A stretch of DNA of 64,000 nucleotides from CAIYUC01 sp963682005 (lineage in GTDB: Bacteria; Bacteroidota; Bacteroidia; Bacteroidales; FEN-979), in contig OY820914.1 in the NCBI GenBank assembly GCA_963682005.1, forward strand, positions 2,356,001 through 2,420,000, written 5' to 3'. A program made the position numbers and the translations under genes. This document shows, piece after piece, positions 7,373 through 16,212 of this stretch. The notes beneath the pieces are model-generated. The model searched no databases. It was not told where the DNA came from and saw only the letters and a program-made list of their open reading frames with translations. The number at the start of each line of letters is the position of its first letter. The first letter of the stretch is position 1.

Positions 7373-8293
7373 GTGTCGTCACCAATTTACTCAGTCGTCG
7401 TCCCTGTGTTTAACAGTGAAAAATCACTGGAAGAGTTGTTTCTTGGGATCTCGGGGGTATTCCGGGAGATCGGCAAGGAGTATGAGGTTATTTTCGTGGA
7501 CGATTGCAGTGCCGACAAAAGCTGGGCTGCGGTAACGGACCTGAAAAGCCGCTTTCCCGGTGTGATCACAGCCATCAGGCTCAGCAGGAATTTCGGTCAG
7601 CATAATGCAACCCTTTGCGGATTTTCCTTTGCAAAAGGGCAATTCATCATAACCATCGACGACGACCTTCAGATACCCCCGGGGGAGATCAGAAAGCTTA
7701 TTGAAGCCGGACAGTCCGATGAGCCTGACCTGGTTTATGGGTATTACAGCGACAACAAGCACTCCCTGGTGCGGAGGGTGGGAAGTGAATCGCTTAAAAA
7801 GTCGTCGAAGTTCTTCAGGAAAACGATCGATAAGGGCTCATCATTCAGGATGATCAGGGCGGAGATCGTAAAAAGGATCGTGGAGCATCAGCATCATTTT
7901 CTCTTTATCGACGAGATCCTGCAATGGTACACCGGGGATATTGCTTTGGTGGAAGTGAGGCATGAACCAAGAAAATACCAGCAATCGAACTATTCATCCG
8001 GAAAGATCCTCAAGCTTGTGGGGAATATCCTGATCTATTACACCACTATCCCGCTGAAAGTATTGATCTACGGAGGATTTACAGTTTCCCTGGTTTCCCT
8101 GGCCTATGGCGCTTACTTTATCATGAAGAAACTTCTGTTCAACGTTCCCCTTGGTTATACCTCCCTGATCGTTACCATCCTTTTCTCGACAAGCATATTG
8201 CTTTTTAGTCTCGGTGTCATCGGCGAATACCTCAGCCGTATCTATCAGGTCCAGAATAAAAAGCCACCCTATTCGATAAAAAAGGTAATTTGA
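7373..8293 (+). CDS. family 2 glycosyltransferase, polyprenyl-phosphate type
   Basis: 306 residues. GT-A fold with VVVPVFN at the N-terminus, VDDCSADKSW (42-51) and the metal-binding TIDDDLQ (D96-D98), then two predicted membrane helices (about 225-255 and 258-285) and a short basic tail. This is the layout of DPM1/ArnC/GtrB-like enzymes that move a sugar from a nucleotide donor to undecaprenyl phosphate on the inner face of the membrane. It starts with GTG directly after an array of TTCGTAA repeats, with no Shine-Dalgarno sequence. Context: it follows ACP/KAS/SDR and precedes a GNAT, so it probably helps build a lipid-linked sugar for export. Confidence 0.85.
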   Translation: MSSPIYSVVVPVFNSEKSLEELFLGISGVFREIGKEYEVIFVDDCSADKSWAAVTDLKSRFPGVITAIRLSRNFGQHNATLCGFSFAKGQFIITIDDDLQIPPGEIRKLIEAGQSDEPDLVYGYYSDNKHSLVRRVGSESLKKSSKFFRKTIDKGSSFRMIRAEIVKRIVEHQHHFLFIDEILQWYTGDIALVEVRHEPRKYQQSNYSSGKILKLVGNILIYYTTIPLKVLIYGGFTVSLVSLAYGAYFIMKKLLFNVPLGYTSLIVTILFSTSILLFSLGVIGEYLSRIYQVQNKKPPYSIKKVI

Positions 8294-8498
8294 TAACGGA
8301 GGTCGGAGGTTGGATGACAGAGAACGGACGATGGAGAACAGCTGATCATTTTAGCTGAAGCAATTTCGATGTCTTGCTGACTTCATTCGCATGAAAGCAA
8401 GAGCCCTCCCCTGATATCTGACTTCAAATATCTGAATGTGAAAAATATATTTCATCCCGTTACGTTATTTACCATTGTATTGATTAACCCAGATAACC
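8294..8498. other. intergenic region, no gene seen
   Basis: 205 bp. Faint degenerate repeats (GGAGGTCGGAGGTTGGATG near the GT2 end; ATCTGACTTC and ATCTGAATG near 8425). Neither a clear -7 promoter element nor a terminator was found. Confidence 0.5.
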
Positions 8499-9176
8499 AT
8501 GAAATTCACCAGGTACGGTATTTCGATCAGTTTACTTACAGATGCAGATATTGAAATGGTCAGGCAGTGGCGGAATGACCCCGTTGTTGTCAGGAATTAT
8601 CAGTACCGCGAGTACATTACTCCGGAAATGCAGGCGGAGTGGTTCAAAACCATCAATAATATCAATAACCTTTATTGTATCATTGAGTACAAAGGGGAAA
8701 AGGTTGGGGTGGTCAACCTCAAGAACATTGATTGGGAAAAAATGAAATTTGAAACCGGGATCTTTATTCCGTATGAAAAGTATCATAATTCGCCACTGCC
8801 TGCAATGATCTCACTCATCACGACCGAGATCCCGTTCAGGTTGCTGAACTGGAACATCGGCTATGCCCATGTGCTGAAAGAAAATAAGCCTACACAGACC
8901 TTTATCAAACAACTTGGGTATGAATTGGCTTCCGGTCAGGAAGATAAGGAAAACCAGGAGTATTTCATCACCAGCGAAAACTTCGAGAAAAAAGCGGGCA
9001 GGATCCGGAAAGCGATCGACACTGTAACGGGCAAGTCTGAAATGGGTACTCTGTTTATCAGCGCGGAAGAAGCGGGTACTGAACCCGTTTGCCAATGGCA
9101 GGCCATTGTAAGCAAAGGAAATTGCATTCATCACATTGAAACCACAGAGAACGGGACGACCTTCTACTTCCTTTAG
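8499..9176 (+). CDS. GNAT N-acyltransferase with C-terminal extension
   Basis: 225 residues. The first 150 resemble GNAT enzymes of the PseH/RimJ type: WRNDPVV near the start, strand IIEYKGEKVGVVNL, GIFIPYEK, and a terminal GYE strand. The remaining 70 residues (ending TENGTTFYFL) are not recognised. PseH-like enzymes acetylate the 4-amino group of a nucleotide-linked dideoxy sugar. Here a sugar aminotransferase (11671) and an acyl-ACP supply set (5144-7249) lie in the same locus, so the donor might be acyl-ACP instead of acetyl-CoA; that is inference. The last four bases overlap the end of the convergent sulfotransferase. Confidence 0.7.
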   Translation: MKFTRYGISISLLTDADIEMVRQWRNDPVVVRNYQYREYITPEMQAEWFKTINNINNLYCIIEYKGEKVGVVNLKNIDWEKMKFETGIFIPYEKYHNSPLPAMISLITTEIPFRLLNWNIGYAHVLKENKPTQTFIKQLGYELASGQEDKENQEYFITSENFEKKAGRIRKAIDTVTGKSEMGTLFISAEEAGTEPVCQWQAIVSKGNCIHHIETTENGTTFYFL

Positions 9177-10258
9177 GATATCTCCATCAGCTTCTTTCCT
9201 GTAAAATAACTGTAGATCTTCACAAGGATCAGCAGATTCAATGACAGCCACCAGCTCAACCGGTAAGGAAGGTAAGTTCCATATTCCATCAGCTTGAAAA
9301 TAAAGTAGCTGTATATCACCAACGGCCGTGATTTCAGGTACATGAGCGGGTTGAATCGTTTATCCAGACGTTCATATCCCATGATATCCGCATATTTCCC
9401 CGCAACCTGGTCGGCCAGTTTTACCTGATTATCCGTAAGCTCCTTCTTCCAGAGGTTCATCCTTCCCGTGTTAATGGGGTTCATGAGGCTTTTATGATAT
9501 TTCTCTACAAGTTCCTTCGGATAGATCCTGAAAGTCTCCTCCTTTTTTGTGAAGAAGTCAAAGACAGCCGGATCATAAGGTATATCAATGAAAGAACAGA
9601 GGTCTCTGAACACCTTTTCCTGGTTGGTAACAAGGTCTTCATAGCGGATGATCCTGAAACGGTCAGGATATTTATCCCTGCAGCGGAGGAACCGCTTTGT
9701 CACATACCTCCAGCGAGCCACCTGCAGGGTGAGGATCGGCGCTTCCAGCTTCAGCTCTTTCAGGCCTTTCATCGAAATGTAATTGTCGCGGTAATCCCTG
9801 ACAATACAGATGAACCTGGCTTCAGGAAAGATCTTCAGGAACCGTTTTACAAAGATCGAATAGATCGGATTCTTGTCGCCGATCCGGAGGATCTTCTCTT
9901 TCGGAAAAATTGAAAATGCCTGGTAATTGAAGCTTTTCAGGAAATCCTGGATGCCGCCTGAATGGGCCATTTTCATCAGGTTGGCGGTATATTCCTCACG
10001 GTCGATCTTCAGGTTGTCGAGCGTCCTGTTGTTAAATGCCTTGTTCTTGTATATGTGGTCGATGAATGACCGGATGGCTTTCTCATCCCAGTCTTTCACG
10101 TTCCTGAATTTCTGGTAAAGCGGCAGAAGGATCGGGAATTCGGGCGGGATTTTGACATTCGGATGTGCGTCGAACAGGGTTCTCAGCAATGTTGTTCCTG
10201 ACCGGGGACGACCCATGATGAAGAAAACGGGTATCTCTTTTATGCTTGTGTTTTCCAT
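9173..10258 (-). CDS. sulfotransferase family protein
   Basis: 361 residues. GRPRSGTTLLRTLF (16-29) is the 5'-phosphosulfate loop of PAPS-dependent sulfotransferases, and RFICIVRDYRDNYISMKG is the 3'-phosphate binding segment. The enzyme should transfer sulfate from PAPS to a hydroxyl of a glycan or lipid. A hydrophobic patch near the C-terminus (PLVIYSYFIFKL, SLNLLILVKIYSYF) suggests membrane association. It overlaps the start of the flippase gene's end region by 19 bases on the same strand (10240-10258) and converges on the GNAT, consistent with a sulfated surface glycan locus. Confidence 0.85.
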   Translation of the reverse strand: MENTSIKEIPVFFIMGRPRSGTTLLRTLFDAHPNVKIPPEFPILLPLYQKFRNVKDWDEKAIRSFIDHIYKNKAFNNRTLDNLKIDREEYTANLMKMAHSGGIQDFLKSFNYQAFSIFPKEKILRIGDKNPIYSIFVKRFLKIFPEARFICIVRDYRDNYISMKGLKELKLEAPILTLQVARWRYVTKRFLRCRDKYPDRFRIIRYEDLVTNQEKVFRDLCSFIDIPYDPAVFDFFTKKEETFRIYPKELVEKYHKSLMNPINTGRMNLWKKELTDNQVKLADQVAGKYADIMGYERLDKRFNPLMYLKSRPLVIYSYFIFKLMEYGTYLPYRLSWWLSLNLLILVKIYSYFTGKKLMEIS

Positions 10259-11595
10259 CGGAAGTATGGCTTAAGGTTCTTGAAGAAATTGAAATCACTT
10301 CTCCGGTAGCGAAATATTTCCCGGAGAGGCATTTTTACTTTCCATGCGTAAAGGAAAATGAAAACGATGGATCCGGTCGCATAGCTTACATTGGTTGCCC
10401 AGGCAGAACCCATGGCCCCATATTTCGGGATCCAGATATAATTCAGGACGATATTCAGGATCAGCGCAGGAATAAAGGTCCAGAGCGCATTCTGCGGCTT
10501 TCCCATCCCGATCAGGCGGCTGTTGAGTATCCGGAACCCGACCAGCAGGAGGATCCCCGGGAGGATCGTGCGGATCATCGGGACACTCGGCCTGAAATCC
10601 TCACCGAAAATGAGCGGGATCAGCAGCGGGGCTATAAAGAACATGGCCGTACATCCGACAATCCCTACGAGGATGGAGATCCTGAAGATCGATGCCACGG
10701 TTTTATTCACGAACTGGTTGTCGTTCGTATTTGCACTGCGGCTCATGATGATCGTTTCGATGGCATAAGGAATATGCCATAATTGTTCAGCGATCTGTGC
10801 AGCGAGGGAATACAGCCCGACCTGCTCAAGGGTTGAAAGCCTTTTCAGCATCAGGATGTCAAGCCGGTAATTCAGCTGCATGACAAAGATCGCAAGCGCA
10901 TTCATAACCCCCAGTTTGACCATGCTTTTCATCAGTTTCTCATGGTATTTCCAGGTGATCCTGTACCGGTCATCGAGGATGATGGTCTTGTAAACCATGA
11001 TGAACGTCAGGAAATTAGCCAGGGAAACAGCAATAAAGGCACCCAGGACCGAGAGTTTCAGGATCAGCACAAAGAGGATGACAAGGATCAGGTTGGCCAC
11101 AGACGGGCCTGCATTCAGGTAATTGGCACGCTTGATCTGTTCCTTGCCCAGAAACAGTCCTCCTGCGAATACATTTCCGAGCAGGAGCGGGATCGTCAGC
11201 AGGACCAACCCGATGAGAAGGGGTTCGGAGGACTTTTCCTCCGAATACATGTAAACCAGGCTGCAGATGAGAATGCTGAGAAAACTGGTGATCAGAAGAA
11301 GGATGAACAAGGCCGAAACAATGTCGCTTTCAGCGTCCTTTTTCATCCCGATGTGAAAGATGGCTGAACGCCGGATGCCAAGCTGGGTGAACCCGATCAC
11401 AATGACCGGAACGACAATGATCGACGAATATACTCCGAATCCTGCTGCTCCCAGTACCCTCGACAGGATGATGCCGATCGCGAGATTGCTGATCGTCACT
11501 GCAACATTGCTGCCTAAAACACTCAGAATATCCTGGAAATAACTTCTATTGGCCACCTGTTGGAAGTAAGCAAAAAATCTTAAATTCGTACACAA
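10240..11595 (-). CDS. polysaccharide/oligosaccharide flippase (Wzx-like)
   Basis: 451 residues, about 12-14 hydrophobic helices, with the N-terminal pattern SNLAIGIILSRVLGAAGFGVYSSI and the C-terminal GAMGSAWATNVSYA typical of the MOP-superfamily Wzx/RfbX exporters, which flip undecaprenyl-linked glycans across the inner membrane. The frame has no ATG near its beginning: the longest form starts with TTG at 11595, and a GTG at 11556 (giving VANRSYFQDIL) is an equally good candidate. It is translationally joined to the sulfotransferase by a 19-base overlap and divergent from the aminotransferase. Confidence 0.85.
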   Translation of the reverse strand: MCTNLRFFAYFQQVANRSYFQDILSVLGSNVAVTISNLAIGIILSRVLGAAGFGVYSSIIVVPVIVIGFTQLGIRRSAIFHIGMKKDAESDIVSALFILLLITSFLSILICSLVYMYSEEKSSEPLLIGLVLLTIPLLLGNVFAGGLFLGKEQIKRANYLNAGPSVANLILVILFVLILKLSVLGAFIAVSLANFLTFIMVYKTIILDDRYRITWKYHEKLMKSMVKLGVMNALAIFVMQLNYRLDILMLKRLSTLEQVGLYSLAAQIAEQLWHIPYAIETIIMSRSANTNDNQFVNKTVASIFRISILVGIVGCTAMFFIAPLLIPLIFGEDFRPSVPMIRTILPGILLLVGFRILNSRLIGMGKPQNALWTFIPALILNIVLNYIWIPKYGAMGSAWATNVSYATGSIVFIFLYAWKVKMPLREIFRYRRSDFNFFKNLKPYFRWKTQA

Positions 11596-11670
11596 AAATA
11601 AGCAAATAATAATTGGTTATCCCTCAAGGATGCCTTCACCTGTGCTCACCGCGTTATCATATTGTCATTT

Positions 11671-12801
11671 ATGAAGATATTATTCAATAAACCCCATTAT
11701 CCGGCAAAGGGAATGTTCGCTTTTTATATGGCGGCAAAAGGAGGTACATTGTCAGGCAATGGCAAGTACACAAAAAAATGCCACCGGTTCTTTGAGGAAA
11801 AATATGGGTTCCGGAAAGCCCTGCTCACCACTTCCTGCACGGATGCCCTGGAAATGACGGCCATCCTGGCGGATATCCAGCCCGGTGATGAGGTGATCAT
11901 TCCTACCTTTACCTTCATGTCGACAGCCAATGCTTTTCTCCTGCGAAATGCAAAAGTCATTTTTGCCGATACCATGAAGAATATCCCCAATCTCGATCAC
12001 GACTGGCTGGAATCGCTTATCAATCCAAAGACCAGGGCGATCGTGGCAGTGCATTACGCCGGGATCGCATGCGACATGGACAAGATCATGGCGATCGCAA
12101 GAAAGAACAACCTGCTTGTGATTGAAGATGCCGCGCATTCAACGGATTCCTACTACCGGGATAAACCGCTCGGTTCGATCGGGCATATGGGAACCTTCTC
12201 ATTCCATGAAACGAAGAATGTTTTTTGTGGTGAAGGCGGGTTGCTGACCATCAATGATGACCGATTCGTTAAAAGGGCTGAAATTATCTGGGAGAAAGGC
12301 ACCAATCGGGCTGCATTCTTCCGGGGCGAAGTGGATAAATACGGCTGGGTCGATACGGGATCTTCCTTCCTCCCTTCAGATGCAATCGCTGCTTTCCTCC
12401 ATACCCAGCTTGAAAATCTTGATAAGATCCAGGAGAAAAGAACGGATGTGTGGCACAGGTACGACGAACAAATGAGAGGCCTCCAGGAACGGGGGTTCAT
12501 ACGTGTGCCTCTGGTCCCGACCTATGCCACCATCAATGGCAACATGTACTTTATTCTCACGGCTTCCCTTGATGAACGCGATAAGCTCCTTGCGTACCTG
12601 AAGAAAAACGGCATATATGCTGTTTTCCATTACCTGCCCCTGCATACAAGTCCATATTTCAGGGATAAGCACGATGGACGCCCGTTGCCAAATGCACAAC
12701 GATTTTCCGACTGCCTCATCAGGCTTCCATTCTACTACGGGCTGAAGGAAAAGGAGATAAATTACATTTGTAAGAAAGTTGAAGATTTTTATACAAGGTA
12801 A
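11671..12801 (+). CDS. dTDP-4-amino-4,6-dideoxygalactose transaminase (WecE/RffA-like)
   Basis: 376 residues from the ATG at 11671; an upstream in-frame TTG at 11662 would add three residues and is less likely. DegT/DnrJ/EryC1 family PLP enzyme. LLTTSCTDALEM, PGDEVIIPTFTFMSTANAF, EDAAHS and FSFHETKN with Schiff-base Lys182 are all present, and long stretches match E. coli WecE (EKGTNR.FFRGEVDKYGW, GSS). It converts dTDP-4-keto-6-deoxyglucose to the 4-amino sugar with glutamate. The dTDP donor could be fed by RfbA at 34974-35846. The stop codon is followed within a few bases by GTAGCGAA octamers. Confidence 0.88.
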   Translation: MKILFNKPHYPAKGMFAFYMAAKGGTLSGNGKYTKKCHRFFEEKYGFRKALLTTSCTDALEMTAILADIQPGDEVIIPTFTFMSTANAFLLRNAKVIFADTMKNIPNLDHDWLESLINPKTRAIVAVHYAGIACDMDKIMAIARKNNLLVIEDAAHSTDSYYRDKPLGSIGHMGTFSFHETKNVFCGEGGLLTINDDRFVKRAEIIWEKGTNRAAFFRGEVDKYGWVDTGSSFLPSDAIAAFLHTQLENLDKIQEKRTDVWHRYDEQMRGLQERGFIRVPLVPTYATINGNMYFILTASLDERDKLLAYLKKNGIYAVFHYLPLHTSPYFRDKHDGRPLPNAQRFSDCLIRLPFYYGLKEKEINYICKKVEDFYTR

Positions 12802-12898
12802 GGAAGTAGCGAAGTAGTGAAACAGCGAAAAAAAGTCGCTCAAACTTCATTTTCGCTGCTTCTCCATTTTGCATTTCGTTATTTTGCAATTTTGCTAT
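12802..12898. repeat. two facing octamer arrays between convergent genes
   Basis: Left: GTAGCGAA, GTAGTGAA, ACAGCGAA, immediately after the aminotransferase stop. Right: TTTTGCAT, TTCGTTAT, TTTGCAAT, TTTGCTAT at 12867-12898, holding the TAG stop (12895-12897) of the minus-strand gene. A central AGCGAAAAAAAGTC...TTTTCGCTGCT inverted repeat can fold. Each gene sees stop-bearing words on its own sense strand. Confidence 0.8.
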
Positions 12899-15800
12899 TT
12901 GCCAAGTTCCGGCAACCATCCGGGGATCGCAGGCGACTTCAGGTTATCCATCGATCTCTCTATTTCCGGGATATCAACTTCCCCGATCCGTTTAACCTGG
13001 TTATACACAGGAGGGAACTCGTCTTCCAGGATCTTGTAAGCATCAAGCTGAAGCTGGGTTGGCTGGCTTGTTGAAGACCATGTTGTCCAAGCAATCTTAT
13101 CAAGACGCTGGTTAAGGGGAACAGGAGCCGGGGGATTTTCTTCAAGGCTTGGTTTATTGGTATGCCTGTTAAATTTGATGTTGAGGATCTCATCGAGCTG
13201 TAAATGCAGTCCCATGGCCTTTTTAACAAGTTCTGGCGAAGCGCCGGGCGTGCTGTTCAGGGATGTCAGGATATCATTGACCCGTTTATTCAACCCTTCA
13301 GCATACTCTTCGGTTCCGTGCATGACACGGTATATCTCGGCGATCTTTTTATGAAACGCGATCATTCCGGTCCTGTCCTTTGCAGGCAAAGACGTATTGT
13401 TCATCAGGACTGCATTGAATGACACAGGTCCGGCCAGCACTTTCGTCTCACCGCCGGATGTGATGGCAAGGGAAACGCTGTATTTCCCCGGCATTGCAAG
13501 AACTCCGCTTCCGTTATCCTTCAGGGGATCGAACTTTTCTCCGGCTTCAACACCTCCTGTCCCCTGGTACCTCAGGTCCCAGCTGATCCGGTTGACGCCC
13601 TTCGAAGGAGCTTTCCGGATCACCCTTGCAATATTTCCGGATTCATCGGTAATGGTGAAGGTCAGGAAGGGAGCGATCTCATTTTTCTCCGTCCTCAGGT
13701 CTGTTTCAGAAGGCTGCGGGATCGGTTCACCTTTTTTGAAGAGTTCTTTTTCTTTTTCCTGCCGTTTTTCTTTCAGTGTTTTCGGAACATCCTTGAGATA
13801 ATAGGTGAAGATCGCACCAAAATCAGGGTTCTTGGCCACATAAACCGTTGATCCCTGCGGATATTTCGTATCATTCGGGAGATACATGAGCGCATCTTTC
13901 ACGGGGAACAGATAGGCATCCCTTGTCAGCAGCTCATTTGTCATTAATCTCAGGGGGGTATAGTCATCGAGTATATAAAACCCGCGACCGAACGTAGCAA
14001 GAACAAGGTCGTTCTCCCGTTTCTGTATGGTCATGTCGCGAACCTGGACGGTCGGGATCCCTGCTTTCAGCCTGATCCATTTCTTTCCCCCGTCAATGGT
14101 GAAGTAGCACCCCGATTCTGTAACGATGAATAAAAGGTCAGGGTTGACAAAATCCTGCTGGATGCTGTGAATGGTGCCGCTCTGTGGCAGATCTCCCGAC
14201 AGGGAGACCCAGGATTTTCCCTTGTCCGTGCTTTTCAGCAGGTAAGGCTTGAAATCATCGCGTAAAATATTATCAAAGGATGCGAATACCACGTTTTCAT
14301 CAAATTTTGACGGCAGGATGCAGCTTACGTAAGTGTTTTCAGGGATACCGGGGAATTTCTCAACCTTTGTCCAGTTCTTCCCGCCATCATCTGTTACCTG
14401 GATGAGACCATCATCTGTTCCGGCAAAAAGAAGGTTTTCCTTCACCGGCGATTCGGCCAGGGAAATGATGGTGCCGTACAATGATGTTGAAACATCCTTC
14501 TGGACGGCATCAATGCTCCAGTATTTTCCCATCACCGGCCATTTGTTGCGGTCGATCTGGGCCGTCAGGTCCTCACTGATCACCTGCCATGAATTGCCCC
14601 GGTCATCACTGCGGAACACCTTGTTTGCGGCACAATAAAGACGTGTGGGGGAATGCTGGCTGAGGATCAGCGGGGTGTTCCAGTTCCATTTATAGCTGTT
14701 CTCGCCCTGCCTGGGCTCAGGACGTATGTCGAGGTTTTCACCGCTTTTCCTGTCGAAACGGACCATCCCTCCATATTGTGATTCGGAATAAACAATGTTC
14801 GGATCAACAGGGTCGATCTGTGACCAGAAGCCATCCCCGCCGTTGGTTACGAACCAGTCGTCGCTAAGGACGCCGACAGAGGTCAGATTTCTTGATGGTC
14901 CGCCGAAGCTGTTGTTATCCTGCGTCCCGCCATATACATAATAAAACGGCAGTGAATTATCTACCTGTACCCGGTAGAACTGGGTCACCGGAAGGTTGGA
15001 TTTGAAGATGAATTCTTTCCCGCCGTCATAGGTTTCATAGATGCCGCCGTCGCCGCCGATCATGAAATGCTTTGGATTATCGGGTTGCAGCCACATGGCA
15101 TGATCATCCACATGGCGTTTATTGTTACCGATCGTTTTCCAGGTTTTTCCTCCATCTTCTGAATATCTTGAAACTGTTTCCACAGAATAGACCTTGTCGG
15201 CATCCAGCGGATCGCAGAATATCCTGTTATAATATTGCCCCTGTGCAACATGATCGCTCATTTTCTGCCAGGAAGCACCACGGTCAGTTGTGCGGTAAAA
15301 GCCGGATGCATCATCCGCCGCCTCGATAATTGCATAGAGGATGTCAGGATTCACGGGAGATATGGCAAGTCCTATTCCGCCCATATCGGCTTTCGGAAGG
15401 CCCGATTCAAGCTTGTCCCAGGTTTCCCCTGCATTTGCCGACTTATAGATAGCCGTTTCCGGCCCTCCGCCGATCTTGGTAAATACATGTCTTCTGCGCT
15501 GCTCGGCTGTGGCATAAAGAACATCAGGATTCCGGGGATCGGCAATGACATACTTCACACCTGTGTTTTCACTTATTTCCAGGATCTTTTTCCAGGTCTT
15601 GCCACCATCGGTCGTCTTGTACAGGCCGCGATCGCCACCGGGACCCCAGACCGAGCCTTCTGCCCCGACATACACAACGTTCGAATTCCGCGGGTCAACA
15701 TAGATTGAACCGATCTGTCGGGAATCTTTCAATCCCATGTTCTTCCAGCTTTTCCCGCCGTCGATGCTCTTATAAACGCCATCTCCGTAACCCAGCGACC

Positions 15801-16212
15801 GCTGCGAGTTCCGTTCTCCCGTTCCGACCCACACAACGTTGGAATTGTTCGGATCGATCACCACGCATCCCATGGAATAGGAGCCCTGGTTGTCAAAAAC
15901 CGGCTCCAGGGTGGTTCCGTTGTTCGTGGTCTTCCAGATATGTCCGGATGCAACGGCTACATACCATTCGCTGTAATTCTTCGGATTCACTGCAAAATCA
16001 GCGATACGACCGGACGTGAATGCCGGGCCGATGCTTCTGAATTTCAACCCGGAGAACGTCCCGGAATTCAGCAATGAATCTTTCTTTTCCTCTTTGGATT
16101 TCTTTTCTTCCTTGTTCGGCTTTTCCTTTGGCTTGTCGGAACAATTTCCGGATGAAGGCATGAGGAATAATCCAGCTAGCAATATAATTCCTGTAAATAT
16201 TAATCTTTTCAT
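12895..16212 (-). CDS. secreted Asp-box (BNR/VPS10-like) beta-propeller protein
   Basis: 1105 residues with a signal peptide (IILLAGLFLMPSSGNC, where Cys24 may be a lipobox) and a Lys/Glu-rich linker at 25-45. About ten Asp-box repeats of the S/T-x-D-x-G-x-x-W type follow (SIDGGKSW, TTDGGKTW, TTDRGASW, SEDGGKTW, SDDRGNSW, TDDGGKNW, STDKGKSW, TIDGGKKW), forming one or two large propellers to about residue 730. An Ig-like part (PGKYSVSLAI) and a helical C-terminus complete it. Such proteins are annotated as sialidase- or sortilin-like, but catalytic residues of a true sialidase were not recognised. No T9SS tail. Start ATG overlaps the stop of mtnA by four bases. Confidence 0.8.
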   Translation of the reverse strand: MKRLIFTGIILLAGLFLMPSSGNCSDKPKEKPNKEEKKSKEEKKDSLLNSGTFSGLKFRSIGPAFTSGRIADFAVNPKNYSEWYVAVASGHIWKTTNNGTTLEPVFDNQGSYSMGCVVIDPNNSNVVWVGTGERNSQRSLGYGDGVYKSIDGGKSWKNMGLKDSRQIGSIYVDPRNSNVVYVGAEGSVWGPGGDRGLYKTTDGGKTWKKILEISENTGVKYVIADPRNPDVLYATAEQRRRHVFTKIGGGPETAIYKSANAGETWDKLESGLPKADMGGIGLAISPVNPDILYAIIEAADDASGFYRTTDRGASWQKMSDHVAQGQYYNRIFCDPLDADKVYSVETVSRYSEDGGKTWKTIGNNKRHVDDHAMWLQPDNPKHFMIGGDGGIYETYDGGKEFIFKSNLPVTQFYRVQVDNSLPFYYVYGGTQDNNSFGGPSRNLTSVGVLSDDWFVTNGGDGFWSQIDPVDPNIVYSESQYGGMVRFDRKSGENLDIRPEPRQGENSYKWNWNTPLILSQHSPTRLYCAANKVFRSDDRGNSWQVISEDLTAQIDRNKWPVMGKYWSIDAVQKDVSTSLYGTIISLAESPVKENLLFAGTDDGLIQVTDDGGKNWTKVEKFPGIPENTYVSCILPSKFDENVVFASFDNILRDDFKPYLLKSTDKGKSWVSLSGDLPQSGTIHSIQQDFVNPDLLFIVTESGCYFTIDGGKKWIRLKAGIPTVQVRDMTIQKRENDLVLATFGRGFYILDDYTPLRLMTNELLTRDAYLFPVKDALMYLPNDTKYPQGSTVYVAKNPDFGAIFTYYLKDVPKTLKEKRQEKEKELFKKGEPIPQPSETDLRTEKNEIAPFLTFTITDESGNIARVIRKAPSKGVNRISWDLRYQGTGGVEAGEKFDPLKDNGSGVLAMPGKYSVSLAITSGGETKVLAGPVSFNAVLMNNTSLPAKDRTGMIAFHKKIAEIYRVMHGTEEYAEGLNKRVNDILTSLNSTPGASPELVKKAMGLHLQLDEILNIKFNRHTNKPSLEENPPAPVPLNQRLDKIAWTTWSSTSQPTQLQLDAYKILEDEFPPVYNQVKRIGEVDIPEIERSMDNLKSPAIPGWLPELGK

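Noticed and set aside
12895..16212. Calling the propeller protein a sialidase
   Set aside because: Asp boxes alone are shared by many propellers; the Arg triad and Tyr/Glu pair of sialidases were not found.
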